A stretch of 64,000 nucleotides of DNA from Microcoleus vaginatus HSN003 (lineage in GTDB: Bacteria > Cyanobacteriota > Cyanobacteriia > Cyanobacteriales > Microcoleaceae): positions 1,178,001 through 1,242,000 of the forward strand of contig NZ_CP031705.1 in NCBI RefSeq assembly GCF_022701255.1, given 5' to 3'. Positions 47,990 to 57,100 of this stretch are shown in pieces (the stretch's first letter is position 1; the number at the start of each line of letters is the position of its first letter). The notes beneath the pieces were generated by a model. It ran no database searches. It worked only from the letters and a program-made list of their open reading frames with translations, and had not been told where the DNA came from. The position numbers and the translations under genes were made by a program.

Positions 47990-48810
47990 GGATATTGACT
48001 AAAATCAGGTTGCCGTTTTTCCAAAAAGGCTTGTTTGCCTTCGGCGCCTTCCTGGGTCATATAGTACAGCAAAGTGGCATTTCCCGCCAGTTCTTGCAAA
48101 CCGGCTTGACCGTCGCAGTCGGCATTAAAAGCAGATTTCAAACAGCGAATCGCGATCGGACTTTTTTCTAGAATTTCCGCCGCCCATTGAATCCCTTCTA
48201 GTTCTAGTTGTTCGACGGGTACGACGCAGTTGACTAAACCCATTTCTAGGGCTTGCTGTGCGCTGTACTGGCGGCATAAAAACCAAATTTCTCTGGCTTT
48301 TTTCTGGCCGACAACTCTGGCGAGATAGCTAGCTCCGAAACCACCGTCGAAACTGCCGACTTTGGGGCCGGTCTGTCCGAAAATAGCATTGTCAGCAGCG
48401 ATCGTCAAGTCGCAAATTAAGTGCAGAACGTGACCGCCTCCTATTGCGTAGCCTGCAACTAAAGCAATTACAACTTTGGGCATAGATCGAATCAACTTCT
48501 GCAAGTCGAGCACGTTCAACCGGGGTATGCCACCTTCATCTACATATCCCGCCGTACCCCGCACGCTTTGGTCGCCACCCGCGCAAAAGGCGTATTTGCC
48601 GTCTGTATGAGGCCCCGCACCTGTGAAAAGGACAACGCCGATTTTTGTATCTTCGCGGGCATCAGTAAAGGCATCGCACAGTTCCTGCACGGTTTTGGGA
48701 CGGAAAGCGTTCCGTTTGTGAGGCCGATTGATGGTAATTTTGGCGGTGCCGCCACTTTTGTGATAGAGAATGTCTTCGTAGGTTTTGGCGGTTTGCCATT
48801 CAATTTGCAT
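47977..48810 (-). CDS. menB: 1,4-dihydroxy-2-naphthoyl-CoA synthase
   Basis: MenB closes the naphthoquinone ring in phylloquinone (photosystem I cofactor) synthesis. Crotonase-fold landmarks are present: [15 protein letters not shown], the oxyanion-hole segment [23 protein letters not shown]-like [38 protein letters not shown] and [11 protein letters not shown] at the C-terminus. Length (277 residues) is normal. The start ATG 48810 is the family start. Confidence 0.97.
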   Translation of the reverse strand: MQIEWQTAKTYEDILYHKSGGTAKITINRPHKRNAFRPKTVQELCDAFTDAREDTKIGVVLFTGAGPHTDGKYAFCAGGDQSVRGTAGYVDEGGIPRLNVLDLQKLIRSMPKVVIALVAGYAIGGGHVLHLICDLTIAADNAIFGQTGPKVGSFDGGFGASYLARVVGQKKAREIWFLCRQYSAQQALEMGLVNCVVPVEQLELEGIQWAAEILEKSPIAIRCLKSAFNADCDGQAGLQELAGNATLLYYMTQEGAEGKQAFLEKRQPDFSQYPWLP

Positions 48811-49118
48811 AATTAATCAATTTTAGATTTGAGACCGATCTGGGTCTATCAAGGCAGCGACAAGTCGCTTTTAGATTTTAGATGGATTAGGTTCAATGAG
48901 ATACAAGGGTCGATCGACTCTTGCAAAAAAAATAAAGCGGGACTGAGGCAGAAACCTGGTTTTTCACCAACATACTCCGTGCCGCACTCTTGGTAGGGGT
49001 TAAAGAACCCGGTTTTTGAGGGTAAGAGCGCCCAATTCCCATCTCAATTGGAAACAGCGTCAAATCCTCGAAATCCTCTCTCACTACTTTTACTGGCCCA
49101 AAATTTATATGCCCTGGA
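48811..49118. other. intergenic region with GAAACCxGGTTTTT repeat
   Basis: A dispersed repeat of the type GAAACCTGGTTTTTC occurs near 48951, with CCCGGTTTTTGAGGG near 49009; a related copy is near 53178. No gene is seen. Confidence 0.45.
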
Positions 49119-49715
49119 TTATTTGCGGACTAAAATACTCAGCAAGTGCTTTGCTGCTTTGCCAAATACCGGATCGCGGGACTCGAATTCGCTGGGATCG
49201 AGTAAAGCTTGAACTTCGCTAAAAGCTTCTGAGTCGAGGGTTCCTTCTTTAGTAAATAAAGTGTCTATGACTGCAATGTGTCTGGAGTCGAGGCCGAGCC
49301 GATTGGCGATCGACTGTAAGTACATTTGCTCCCGCATATCGATGTGTCCGTCGGCCGCTGACATTTCATAGCCGGAACCGATAAGCAACAGTTTTTCTGA
49401 TTCTGAGAAGAAAGCTGTCAGGGTTAGTAATTCCGTGGGGTTGAAGTAAACCTGCTGTTTGGAGACTCCTTTGACAAGGCGCTGAATTAGTTCTACCCGA
49501 TCGCGGTCGCCGCTGGCAAAGGCTTTGAGAGTCTTTTGCAGCCGTTCTTCTTCTTCAACTGCGATCGTCCTGTCAATAATCATCACTCCGCGCAGGATGG
49601 AAATTAGAGCAGTCAGAAACACTACCAAAGGAGTGATATCTTGTTCGCGCAGCTTTTGCCGAGTAATGCGGCACAACAGCTCAACAATTTCAGTGGTGAT
49701 CGTGGTGGTGTCCAT
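49119..49715 (-). CDS. TerB-like protein
   Basis: From ATG 49715 the product is 198 residues. A hydrophobic stretch (about 25-50, ITPLVVFLTALISILRGVMII) is followed by a helical TerB-type domain (about 70-180) with ELLTLTAFFSESEKLLLIG, MSAADGHIDMREQMYLQSIA and LGLDSRHIAVIDTL; the acidic DGHID loop is the metal-binding mark of TerB. A longer frame to 50210 lies antisense to tadA and is not used. Its role is inferred only from the family. Confidence 0.8.
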   Translation of the reverse strand: MDTTTITTEIVELLCRITRQKLREQDITPLVVFLTALISILRGVMIIDRTIAVEEEERLQKTLKAFASGDRDRVELIQRLVKGVSKQQVYFNPTELLTLTAFFSESEKLLLIGSGYEMSAADGHIDMREQMYLQSIANRLGLDSRHIAVIDTLFTKEGTLDSEAFSEVQALLDPSEFESRDPVFGKAAKHLLSILVRK

Positions 49716-49793
49716 AATTAAAAATGACTTTCTATTAAGCTGTAATGTAACTTTCTTTCTCGATCTTAAGTTTTTCTGTGACGTAGGTATGAC

Positions 49794-50294
49794 GTGAATT
49801 CCAAAACTGAGCCGTTGTCTATTAGTGATACTACTTATTTTATTCACAAACGCTGGATGGCTAGGGCTGTGGAATTGGCGCAAGCAGCCGGTGATGCTGG
49901 TGAAGTACCTGTTGGTGCTACCATTGTTGACCGTACTGGCAAATTGATTGCCGAAGCGCAAAATCGGCGAGAGCGAGACTGCGATCCGACTGCTCACGCT
50001 GAAATCTTGGCTTTGCGGGCTGCCGGCCAAGTTTTGCAAGACTGGCATCTTAACCAATGCACGCTCTATGTAACCCTGGAGCCTTGCCCGATGTGTGCTG
50101 GTGCGATCGTCCAAGCTCGGATTGGTCTGCTGGTATACGGAGCAGATGACCCGAAAACTGGCACGATTCGGACTGCAGCTAATATTCCCGATAGCGCGCA
50201 TTCGTGTCACCGCTTAGAGGTGCTCGGCGGTATTATGGAGTCTGTTTGCCGCGATCAGTTGCTTTCTTGGTTTGAAGCACGCCGCAAAATTTAA
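49794..50294 (+). CDS. tadA: tRNA-specific adenosine deaminase
   Basis: TadA converts adenosine 34 to inosine in tRNA-Arg(ACG). The zinc site is HAEILAL (His plus catalytic Glu) near residue 63 and EPCPMCAGAI near 93; AQNRRERDCDPTAHAE is the expected context. Length (166 residues) is normal. The start is GTG 49794. It is divergent from the TerB-like gene, with 78 bases between the starts. Confidence 0.95.
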   Translation: MNSKTEPLSISDTTYFIHKRWMARAVELAQAAGDAGEVPVGATIVDRTGKLIAEAQNRRERDCDPTAHAEILALRAAGQVLQDWHLNQCTLYVTLEPCPMCAGAIVQARIGLLVYGADDPKTGTIRTAANIPDSAHSCHRLEVLGGIMESVCRDQLLSWFEARRKI

Positions 50295-50577
50295 CAGGTA
50301 AAATTTTTTACTCTCTTCTAGGCGAGGTTTAATCGAAATTGACCCTTTAACTGAAATAATAGATCCGTAATTGCCCCCTCCAGCTTTCCAGGCGGCCGAC
50401 TGCTCTGTATTAGTGCTGTCCGGTTGGCTGAGGTTTTACCTGTTAGAGATGATCTCTTGCGGGCGCGATCGCTCGATCGGTACAAGGCCAATAGCAAAAC
50501 TGTCCCGACCCAAAAACTAAAGATTTGTCCAATCACTTACTTTAGATTTTAGATCTCGAGAAAGCAGCTTAATTGCT

Positions 50578-51306
50578 ATGCCCCACACCGCCAGGATCGC
50601 CGTTGAGTCCAGTAAATTATCTCTAGTGAAGCCAATGCCTGCCAAGGTAGCATCTAATACCTCTCGCGTTTCTCCTTGGTTAACCTCCTTGCTCTATCCG
50701 CTAGGTCACTATGTTGTCCTACCGTTTCATTTTGGCAAGATTGAGATAACCGGACAGGAGCACTTGCCCAAAGACGGGCCTGTCATCTTAGCCCCTACGC
50801 ACCGCTCCCGGTGGGATGCCCTGATGATGCCTTATTCAACTGGACAGAAGGTGACTGGACGCGATTTGCGGTTTATGGTAACTGCTGATGAGGTCAAAGG
50901 ACTGCAAGGTTGGTTCATCAGAAATTTGGGAGGGTTTCCTGTGGATCTCAAGCATCCGGCAATTGGCACTCTCCGTTATGGGGTGGAACTACTCCTCGAC
51001 AGGGAAATGTTGGTGATTTTTCCCGAAGGTGGCATTTTTCAGGATGGCGAAGTTCATCCGATTAAGCCGGGATTGGCTCGTTTGGCAATGCAAGCAGAGT
51101 TGAGCAAACCGGGTTTGGGGGTAAAAATTGTACCGATGAGTATCCGCTATCGCCCCCGTATTCCTCAATGGGGTGCTCAGGTAAAAATTGCGATCGGTGC
51201 TCCGATTTCCGTGGCGGATTATGCCAATGGTGGCGGTGGTAAAAAAGAAGCACGATTGTTGAGTGCCCAGCTCGAAATGGATCTTAAAAAGCTGGATGAA
51301 AGTTGA
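50578..51306 (+). CDS. plsC: 1-acyl-sn-glycerol-3-phosphate acyltransferase family protein
   Basis: The second PlsC-like gene in the window. The catalytic motif is THRSRWD (HxxxxD) near residue 78, the substrate motif FPEGGIFQDG near 153, and LARLAMQAEL and VKIVPMSIRY follow. FPEG is complete here, unlike the copy at 25510. Length (242 residues) is normal for the cyanobacterial type. The last codons run into GAAGAAGGAAG repeats downstream. Confidence 0.92.
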   Translation: MPHTARIAVESSKLSLVKPMPAKVASNTSRVSPWLTSLLYPLGHYVVLPFHFGKIEITGQEHLPKDGPVILAPTHRSRWDALMMPYSTGQKVTGRDLRFMVTADEVKGLQGWFIRNLGGFPVDLKHPAIGTLRYGVELLLDREMLVIFPEGGIFQDGEVHPIKPGLARLAMQAELSKPGLGVKIVPMSIRYRPRIPQWGAQVKIAIGAPISVADYANGGGGKKEARLLSAQLEMDLKKLDES

Positions 51307-51662
51307 GGAGAAGAAGGAAGTTCGGCAACGGATTATGTAACGGATGTAACGGATGTCAGGAAGAAGGAAGTTCGGCAACGGATTATGTAACGGATGTAAC
51401 GGATGTCAGTCCGATGTCAGTCCGATGGCAGTCGGAAGAAGGAAGGAGGAAGAAGGAAGAAGGAAGAAGGAAGAAGGAAGAAGGAAGAAGGAAGAAGGAA
51501 GAAGGAAGAAGGAAGAAGGAAGAGGGAAGAAGGAAGAAGGAAGAAGGAAGAAGGAAGAGGGAAGAAGGAAGAAGGAATTATGATATAATGTTTTCGGGTG
51601 CTGTGGAGAGATGCAGCACTTATTTGGCTGCTTTGTTATGTCTGTATTAAGTGTGAGCATTA
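51307..51662. repeat. 50-bp tandem pair and GGAAGAA microsatellite
   Basis: A 50-base unit beginning GAAGAAGGAAGTTCGGCAAC and ending GTAACGGATGTCAG is present twice (51310-51359, 51360-51409). Next, at about 51431-51577, the heptamer GGAAGAA is repeated about twenty times with occasional GGGAAGA variants. Short frames across it code only Glu/Lys/Arg runs and are not genes. A shorter related run is near 35630-35690. Confidence 0.85.
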
Positions 51663-52031
51663 ATGGATTGTGCTTTGAACTTTAAGCCTGGTCAAATTGT
51701 TAGTTTAGAATGTGGAGATGCGTGCCTGCATTCCGAGGTGATCCAAGTGGTTGAGGCACGTCAAGTTTGTTGGGTGCGCCCTTTGATGTTAGTTGTATCG
51801 GCGTCGGGGAAGGATTTATCGGCAGAATACACTTTATCCGATTTGCGAAATGGTGCTGATTTGCTTTGGCCGCTGAGCTTGTTTCGGGAGGCTTTTGATA
51901 CTGAGGTAATTTCACTGTTGACTGAGTTGCACTCTCTGGATGCTGAGAAAAAGGATGGTGCGATCGCATCTCGGCAACTTAGAGATTTTGTCGATCGAGT
52001 TTGGGAAGCTTTTCCGAGTGCTTTTCATTAA
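51663..52031 (+). CDS. conserved hypothetical cyanobacterial protein
   Basis: The protein (122 residues) is soluble, with LNFKPGQIVSLECGDACLHS at the start, a middle VCWVRPLMLVV and a helical C-terminal part ending FVDRVWEAFPSAFH. I recall similar short proteins in filamentous cyanobacteria without known role. The ATG at 51663 follows the microsatellite region; a good ribosome site is not evident. Confidence 0.6.
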   Translation: MDCALNFKPGQIVSLECGDACLHSEVIQVVEARQVCWVRPLMLVVSASGKDLSAEYTLSDLRNGADLLWPLSLFREAFDTEVISLLTELHSLDAEKKDGAIASRQLRDFVDRVWEAFPSAFH

Positions 52032-52202
52032 TCACATATCTGGCGTTTTGTCTATTAGTCCGCCAGGGGTTGAAAACCCCTGTCTAATAGCTAAATCCCT
52101 CGCTATGAGGACTGATATATTATCTATTCTTCACAGTCCGCGCAGGTGGGCTTTGTTTGTCTGGAAGCGATTTCAATCGCCGAATTTTTGCAGACTCTTA
52201 TA

Positions 52203-52967
52203 CTAAAATACGGCCTGTGAAAGCTCTTCGGGGTTGAGATTGTTATGAATAACTTTCCCATCGCGGAACCAGACAACGCGGCGAGTTTGGCGTGCTACTT
52301 CGGGTTCGTGCGTTACCATAACAACAGTCATGCCGCTTTCGTTGAATTCTGTAAAAATATCCATTACTTCTTGAGTTGTTTTTGTATCCAATGCACCTGT
52401 AGGTTCATCAGCCAGCAGCAATACAGGACGGTTGACAATAGCCCTGGCGATGGCTACGCGCTGCTGCTGTCCTCCTGATAGTTGATTCGGTCTGTTTTGC
52501 AGCCGACTTTCCAAGCCTACTTTTGTTAAAGCATCTACTCCCCGTTCGCGTCTTTCTGCTGCGGGAATGCCGGCATATACCATCGGTAACATGACATTTT
52601 CTAACGCGGTCAATTGAGGTAACAGGTGAAATTGTTGGAATACAAAACCTAATTTTAAATTGCGAATTCCGGCTAATTCTTCTTCGGGCATTTGGGCGAC
52701 ATCTACGCCGTCTAAGTAGTAACTGCCGCTCGTAGGTCGATCGAGACAGCCGATAATATTCATAGCTGTAGATTTGCCGGAACCCGACGCGCCCATAATC
52801 GAGCAATATTCTCCTTGTCTTACGGTCAAGCTGACGCCGTTTAAGGCGCGAACTTCCAGGTCGCCAATCCCGTAAACTTTTGTTACCTCTTCCAGACCGA
52901 CAACAACGGGCTTTGAGAGGACTTGCGGGTCGAGGTCTTGGTATGTATCGGTTTGTAGTTCAGGCAT
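52203..52967 (-). CDS. ABC transporter ATP-binding protein, MacB/LolD type
   Basis: The protein (254 residues from ATG 52967) is a complete ABC ATPase of the MacB/LolD/DevA type: Walker [14 protein letters not shown]-loop [11 protein letters not shown], signature [15 protein letters not shown], Walker [13 protein letters not shown], and switch VMVTHEPEV. In cyanobacteria this group includes DevA-like exporters that work with DevB and DevC type subunits; no partner permease gene is in this window. A start at 52991 would add eight residues. Confidence 0.93.
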   Translation of the reverse strand: MPELQTDTYQDLDPQVLSKPVVVGLEEVTKVYGIGDLEVRALNGVSLTVRQGEYCSIMGASGSGKSTAMNIIGCLDRPTSGSYYLDGVDVAQMPEEELAGIRNLKLGFVFQQFHLLPQLTALENVMLPMVYAGIPAAERRERGVDALTKVGLESRLQNRPNQLSGGQQQRVAIARAIVNRPVLLLADEPTGALDTKTTQEVMDIFTEFNESGMTVVMVTHEPEVARQTRRVVWFRDGKVIHNNLNPEELSQAVF

Positions 52968-53290
52968 TTTTTTTCTGTGCGATCGACACAACTAACTACT
53001 AAGTTAACACTTCTTATCGATTTTGGCGGGTGGAAGGGCGATCGTTTGGACGCTAATTTCAGTATCAGGCGTCATTGCAAATGCAGCGGATTGGAGTGAA
53101 CCAATCCCGAAGAATGGAGATTGCTTCGCGACTTTAAACAAGTCGGACAAGTTGTAATTATGGGACTTACACAAGGGTGGTGAGAAACCGGGTTTTTTCA
53201 CGAAAATCATTCGCTACAGCGCGCATAAACCATAAAAAACGCGGTTTCTGTGGTCTTGATGCGTAAGCCCTAAATTAAACTATTTGTCGC

Positions 53291-53992
53291 TTAAATGCTC
53301 TCAGGATCGATGTTCAATTCGCGCAGTTTTGCTGCCAAACGTTCTGCCCTTTGAGCTTCTTGTTCGGCTCTTTGAGCTTCTTGTTCGGCTCTTTGAGCTT
53401 CTTGTTCGGCACGCTGGCGGTTTAATTCCCCCTGTTCCTCCAATTCCGCATAGGAAAGAAACCTTTGTCCATCGGGTCGATATATTTCTAACCCAGCTTC
53501 GCCCAAATCAAATCGCACTCCCAATCTCGGACTTACCCAGCCCTCCATCGGCTCAATTAATTCTAAGTTTCCTTCAATTCTTTGCCAACCGCTCAAATCG
53601 TTGTTTTCGGGATCGTAAAGGTAATATTCATCGACTCCATAGCGATTGTAAAATGAAAGTTTTTTGTACATCTTGGTTTGTCTATCGTTGTGAGAGCGAA
53701 TCTCAAACGCAACTTGGGGAGCAATATTATCTTCGTTAAATTGCAGGTAGGAACGTCGATCGCCCTTTGGTCTGCCAAATATTACCATGACATCGGGTGC
53801 TTGAGAAATGTCTGGTCTACCTTCAACTGGATACCACAGTAAATCGGCTGCTACAAACACGTTTGGGTGGTTTTTAAACAGCGATTCGCAACCTTCTTTG
53901 ATTTTGACAATTAATTTGTATTGAATTGTGCTATCTGCCATTGGTTGACCGTCGCTGCATGGATAAATAATTTCTTCGGTCGTGACTTGCAT
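53291..53992 (-). CDS. Uma2 family (DUF820) putative endonuclease with repeated tail
   Basis: The core (about 30-180) is Uma2-like: FVAADLLWYPVEGRPDISQAPDVMVIF, APQVAFEIRSHNDRQTK and YNRYGVDEYYLYDPENN carry the PD..E.R nuclease residues. After residue ~195 there is a coiled-coil tail in which AEQEAQR occurs about four times, coded by 21-base repeats at about 53345-53410. Such tails are common in this cyanobacterial subgroup. It sits just downstream of the NACHT gene, 114 bases apart, on the same strand. Confidence 0.9.
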   Translation of the reverse strand: MQVTTEEIIYPCSDGQPMADSTIQYKLIVKIKEGCESLFKNHPNVFVAADLLWYPVEGRPDISQAPDVMVIFGRPKGDRRSYLQFNEDNIAPQVAFEIRSHNDRQTKMYKKLSFYNRYGVDEYYLYDPENNDLSGWQRIEGNLELIEPMEGWVSPRLGVRFDLGEAGLEIYRPDGQRFLSYAELEEQGELNRQRAEQEAQRAEQEAQRAEQEAQRAERLAAKLRELNIDPESI

Positions 53993-54105
53993 AGTGGTTG
54001 TCTCCGAGAACTATCTGATATTAATTATACTATTTTTTGAACTAGCATAATTTGTAGATACTTTTTTTGTTGAGATTACAGCTTCTCTAATTCGGTCAAC
54101 TTTTC

Positions 54106-57100
54106 CTAGGAAAACAGGGAGAGTTGTTTACCTTGAGTATCATCTGATTGAGGGCATTGTTTGAGGATAGGTAAGAGTTCTGGGTCATCTTTCCACCCCC
54201 GTACTAATTCTTGGACTGCTGTTTGTCGCACAACAGAATTATCGTCAGATTGAGCCAGTTGTTTGAGCAAAGGTAAGGTTTCTGGGTCATTTTTCCACTC
54301 CCGTACTAATTCTTGAACTGCTGTTTGTCGCACAACAGAATTCTCGTCAAATTGAGCGCGTTGTTTGAGCCAAGATAAGGTTGTGGGGTCATTTTTCCAC
54401 CCCCGTACTAATTCTTGAACTGCTGTTTTTCGCACAGCAGAATCATAGTGTGATTGAGCGCGTTGTTTGATCCGAGGTAAGGTTTTGAGGGGATCTTTCC
54501 ACCCCCATGCTAATTCTGGGACTGCTGAAGAGCGCACAGCAGGATTATCATCAGATTGAGCCACTTGTGTGAAGAGAGGTAAGGTTTCGGGGTCATCTTT
54601 CCACCCCCGTGCTAATTCTTGGACTGCTGAAGAGCGCACAACCGAATTATGGTCTGATTGAGTCAGTTGTTTGAGCCAAGGTAAGGTTTCGGGGTCATCT
54701 TTCCACCTCCGTGCTACTTCTTGGACTGCTGAAGAGCGCACAACCGAATTATGGTCTGATTGAGCCAGTTGTTTGAGCCAAGGTAAGGTTTCGGGGTCAT
54801 CTTTCCACCCCCGTGCTATTTCTTGGAATGCTGCACGTCGCCCATCCGAATCATCGTCAGATTGAGCGAATTGTTTGAGGATAGGTAAGGTTTCGGGGTC
54901 ATCTTTCCACTCCCGTGCTATTTCTTGGACTGCGCCACGTCGCACAACCGAATTATGGTCTGATTGAGCCAGTTGTTTGAGGATAGGTAAGGTTTCGGGG
55001 TCATCTTTCCACCCCCGTACTAATTCTTGGACTGCTGCACGTCGCACATCCGAATTATGGTCAGATTGAGCGAATTGTTTGAGGATAGGTAAGGTTTCGG
55101 GGTCATCTTTCCAACCCCGTACTAATTCTTGGACTGCTGAATAGCGCACAGCCAAATTCTCGTCAAATTGAGCCAGTTGTTTGAGGATAGGTAAGGTTTC
55201 GGGGTCATCTTTCCACCCCCGTACTAATTCTTGGACTGCTGTTTTTCGCAGATTTGAATTATGGTCAGATTGAGCGCCTTGTTTGAGGATAGGTAAGGTT
55301 TCGGGGTCATCTTTCCACCCCCGTACTAATTCTTGGACTGCTGTTTGTCGCACATCCCAATTATCGTCAGATTGAGCGCGTTGTTGGAGCCAAGGTAAGG
55401 TTTCTGCATCATCTTTCCACCGCCGTGCTATTTCTTGGACTGCGCCACGTCGCACAACCGAATTATGGTCTGATTGAGCCAGTTGTTTGAGCCAAGTTAA
55501 GGTTTCGGGGTCATCTTTCCACCCCCGTACTAATTCTTGGACTGCTGCACGTCGCACATCCGAATTATGGTCAGATTGAGCGAATTGTTTGAGGATAGGT
55601 AAGGTTTCGGGGTCATCTTTCCAACCCCGTACTAATTCTTGGACTGCTGAATAGCGCACAGCCAAATTCTCGTCAAATTGAGCCAGTTGTTTGACGATAG
55701 GTAAGGTTTCAGGGTCATCTTTCCACCCCCGTGCTAATTCTTGGACTGCTGCACGTCGCACATCCCAATTATCGTCAGATTGAGCGCGTTGTTTGAGCCA
55801 AGGTAAGGTTTCCGGGTCATCTTTCCACCCCCGTGCTATTTCTTGGACTGCTGAAGAGCGCACATCCCCCTTAGCGTCAGATTGAGCGCGTTGTTTGAGC
55901 CAAGGTAAGGTTTCCGAGTCATCTTTCCACCCCCGTACTAATTCTTGGACTGCTGAAGAGCGCACATACCAATTAGCGTCAGATTGAGCGCATTGTTTGA
56001 GGATAGGTAAGGTTTCGGAGTCATTTTTCCACCCCCGTACTAATTTTTGGACTGCGCCACGTCGCACATCCCAATTATCGTCTAATTGAGCGCGTTGCTT
56101 GAGCCAAGGTAAGGTTTCCGGGTCATCTTTCCAAGTTGCTGCTACTGCTGCTACTGCTTGAGTGCGAATTTTCCTAACTAGATTGATATTTTTTGTATCA
56201 CGAAAATGATAGTCATTGAGGTCATACTTTGTTAACTCTTTTAAGCGTTCCAGCAATTGACTCTCAACCGCAGCAATCACATTTCTATCCCTCACCTCAT
56301 CCAAACACTTCGCCGCCAAAAACAGATTGCGGAACTTTTGCCCTTCCCCATCCTGCTCACTCAAAAACTTAATCAATTTCCCTGTAAACTTTCCATCAAT
56401 CAATCCCGCAATCAAGCACAAAACTTCCTGCCAAGATTCATCATCCCAGTGCTTGCCAAAAACTTCGGTTTTCAACTCATCTAAACAAAGTGGGCGCGTT
56501 TTTTTAAATCGATATACCACCTCCGACGCACAGAAATATTCCAAAAAAGTTCGATGCACAAATCCGTAACTATCCGCACCCAAATAACATAAAATAAAGT
56601 TGCGAGTTCGCAGTTGATAAATTATCAACCTTGCCCGATCTTTCGGTTTGTCGAAATCTTTATTCTTTAGATATGCTGTCAGGGTATTCTCCAAATCTCC
56701 CGCACTAATAATATTGCCAGCTAAGCCTTCAGGTGCGGCTTGCATTTCGTAAGCGACTCGCCGCAGCATTTCTTGCTTATCTTTAGCATCAATAGTTTTC
56801 GGATCGAGCCTGCTATCCTCTACTAAAGACCTTTCTACATCCCATTCATACAGCAATACCCGCGAAGCTTGATTGTAAAGTTCCGCCCTGTCTCTCGGCA
56901 ATTCTTGCCCGCGATTTAAAATCGCCATAATCGTTAACAATAAAGGATTTCCAGCTAAATCTCGAATCGTTGATGAATACGCTAATGCTCTTTTCATGCG
57001 ATCGCGAATTCGCGCTTTTTCCCCAACATCAGTAAAAGTTAATTCGTGCCAGCGGCCAACAAAATCCTGAATTTGTTCCGCGTTCAAATCTTGGAGAATA

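Noticed and set aside
49716-50210. N-terminal extension of the TerB-like gene over tadA
   Set aside because: The extra 165 codons are antisense to tadA, have no family-like composition, and ATG 49715 begins the natural protein.
50318-50536. 72-codon minus-strand frame between tadA and plsC
   Set aside because: It has a hydrophobic start but no recognisable motif or ribosome site and lies in a short divergent-looking spacer.
51303-51650. Glu/Lys-rich frames in the repeat tract
   Set aside because: They are translations of the GGAAGAA microsatellite in three frames and have no independent support.
54109-56136. 102-bp periodic repeats that might be CRISPR-like
   Set aside because: They are fully coding, in frame and without unique spacers; they encode the HEAT-like repeats.
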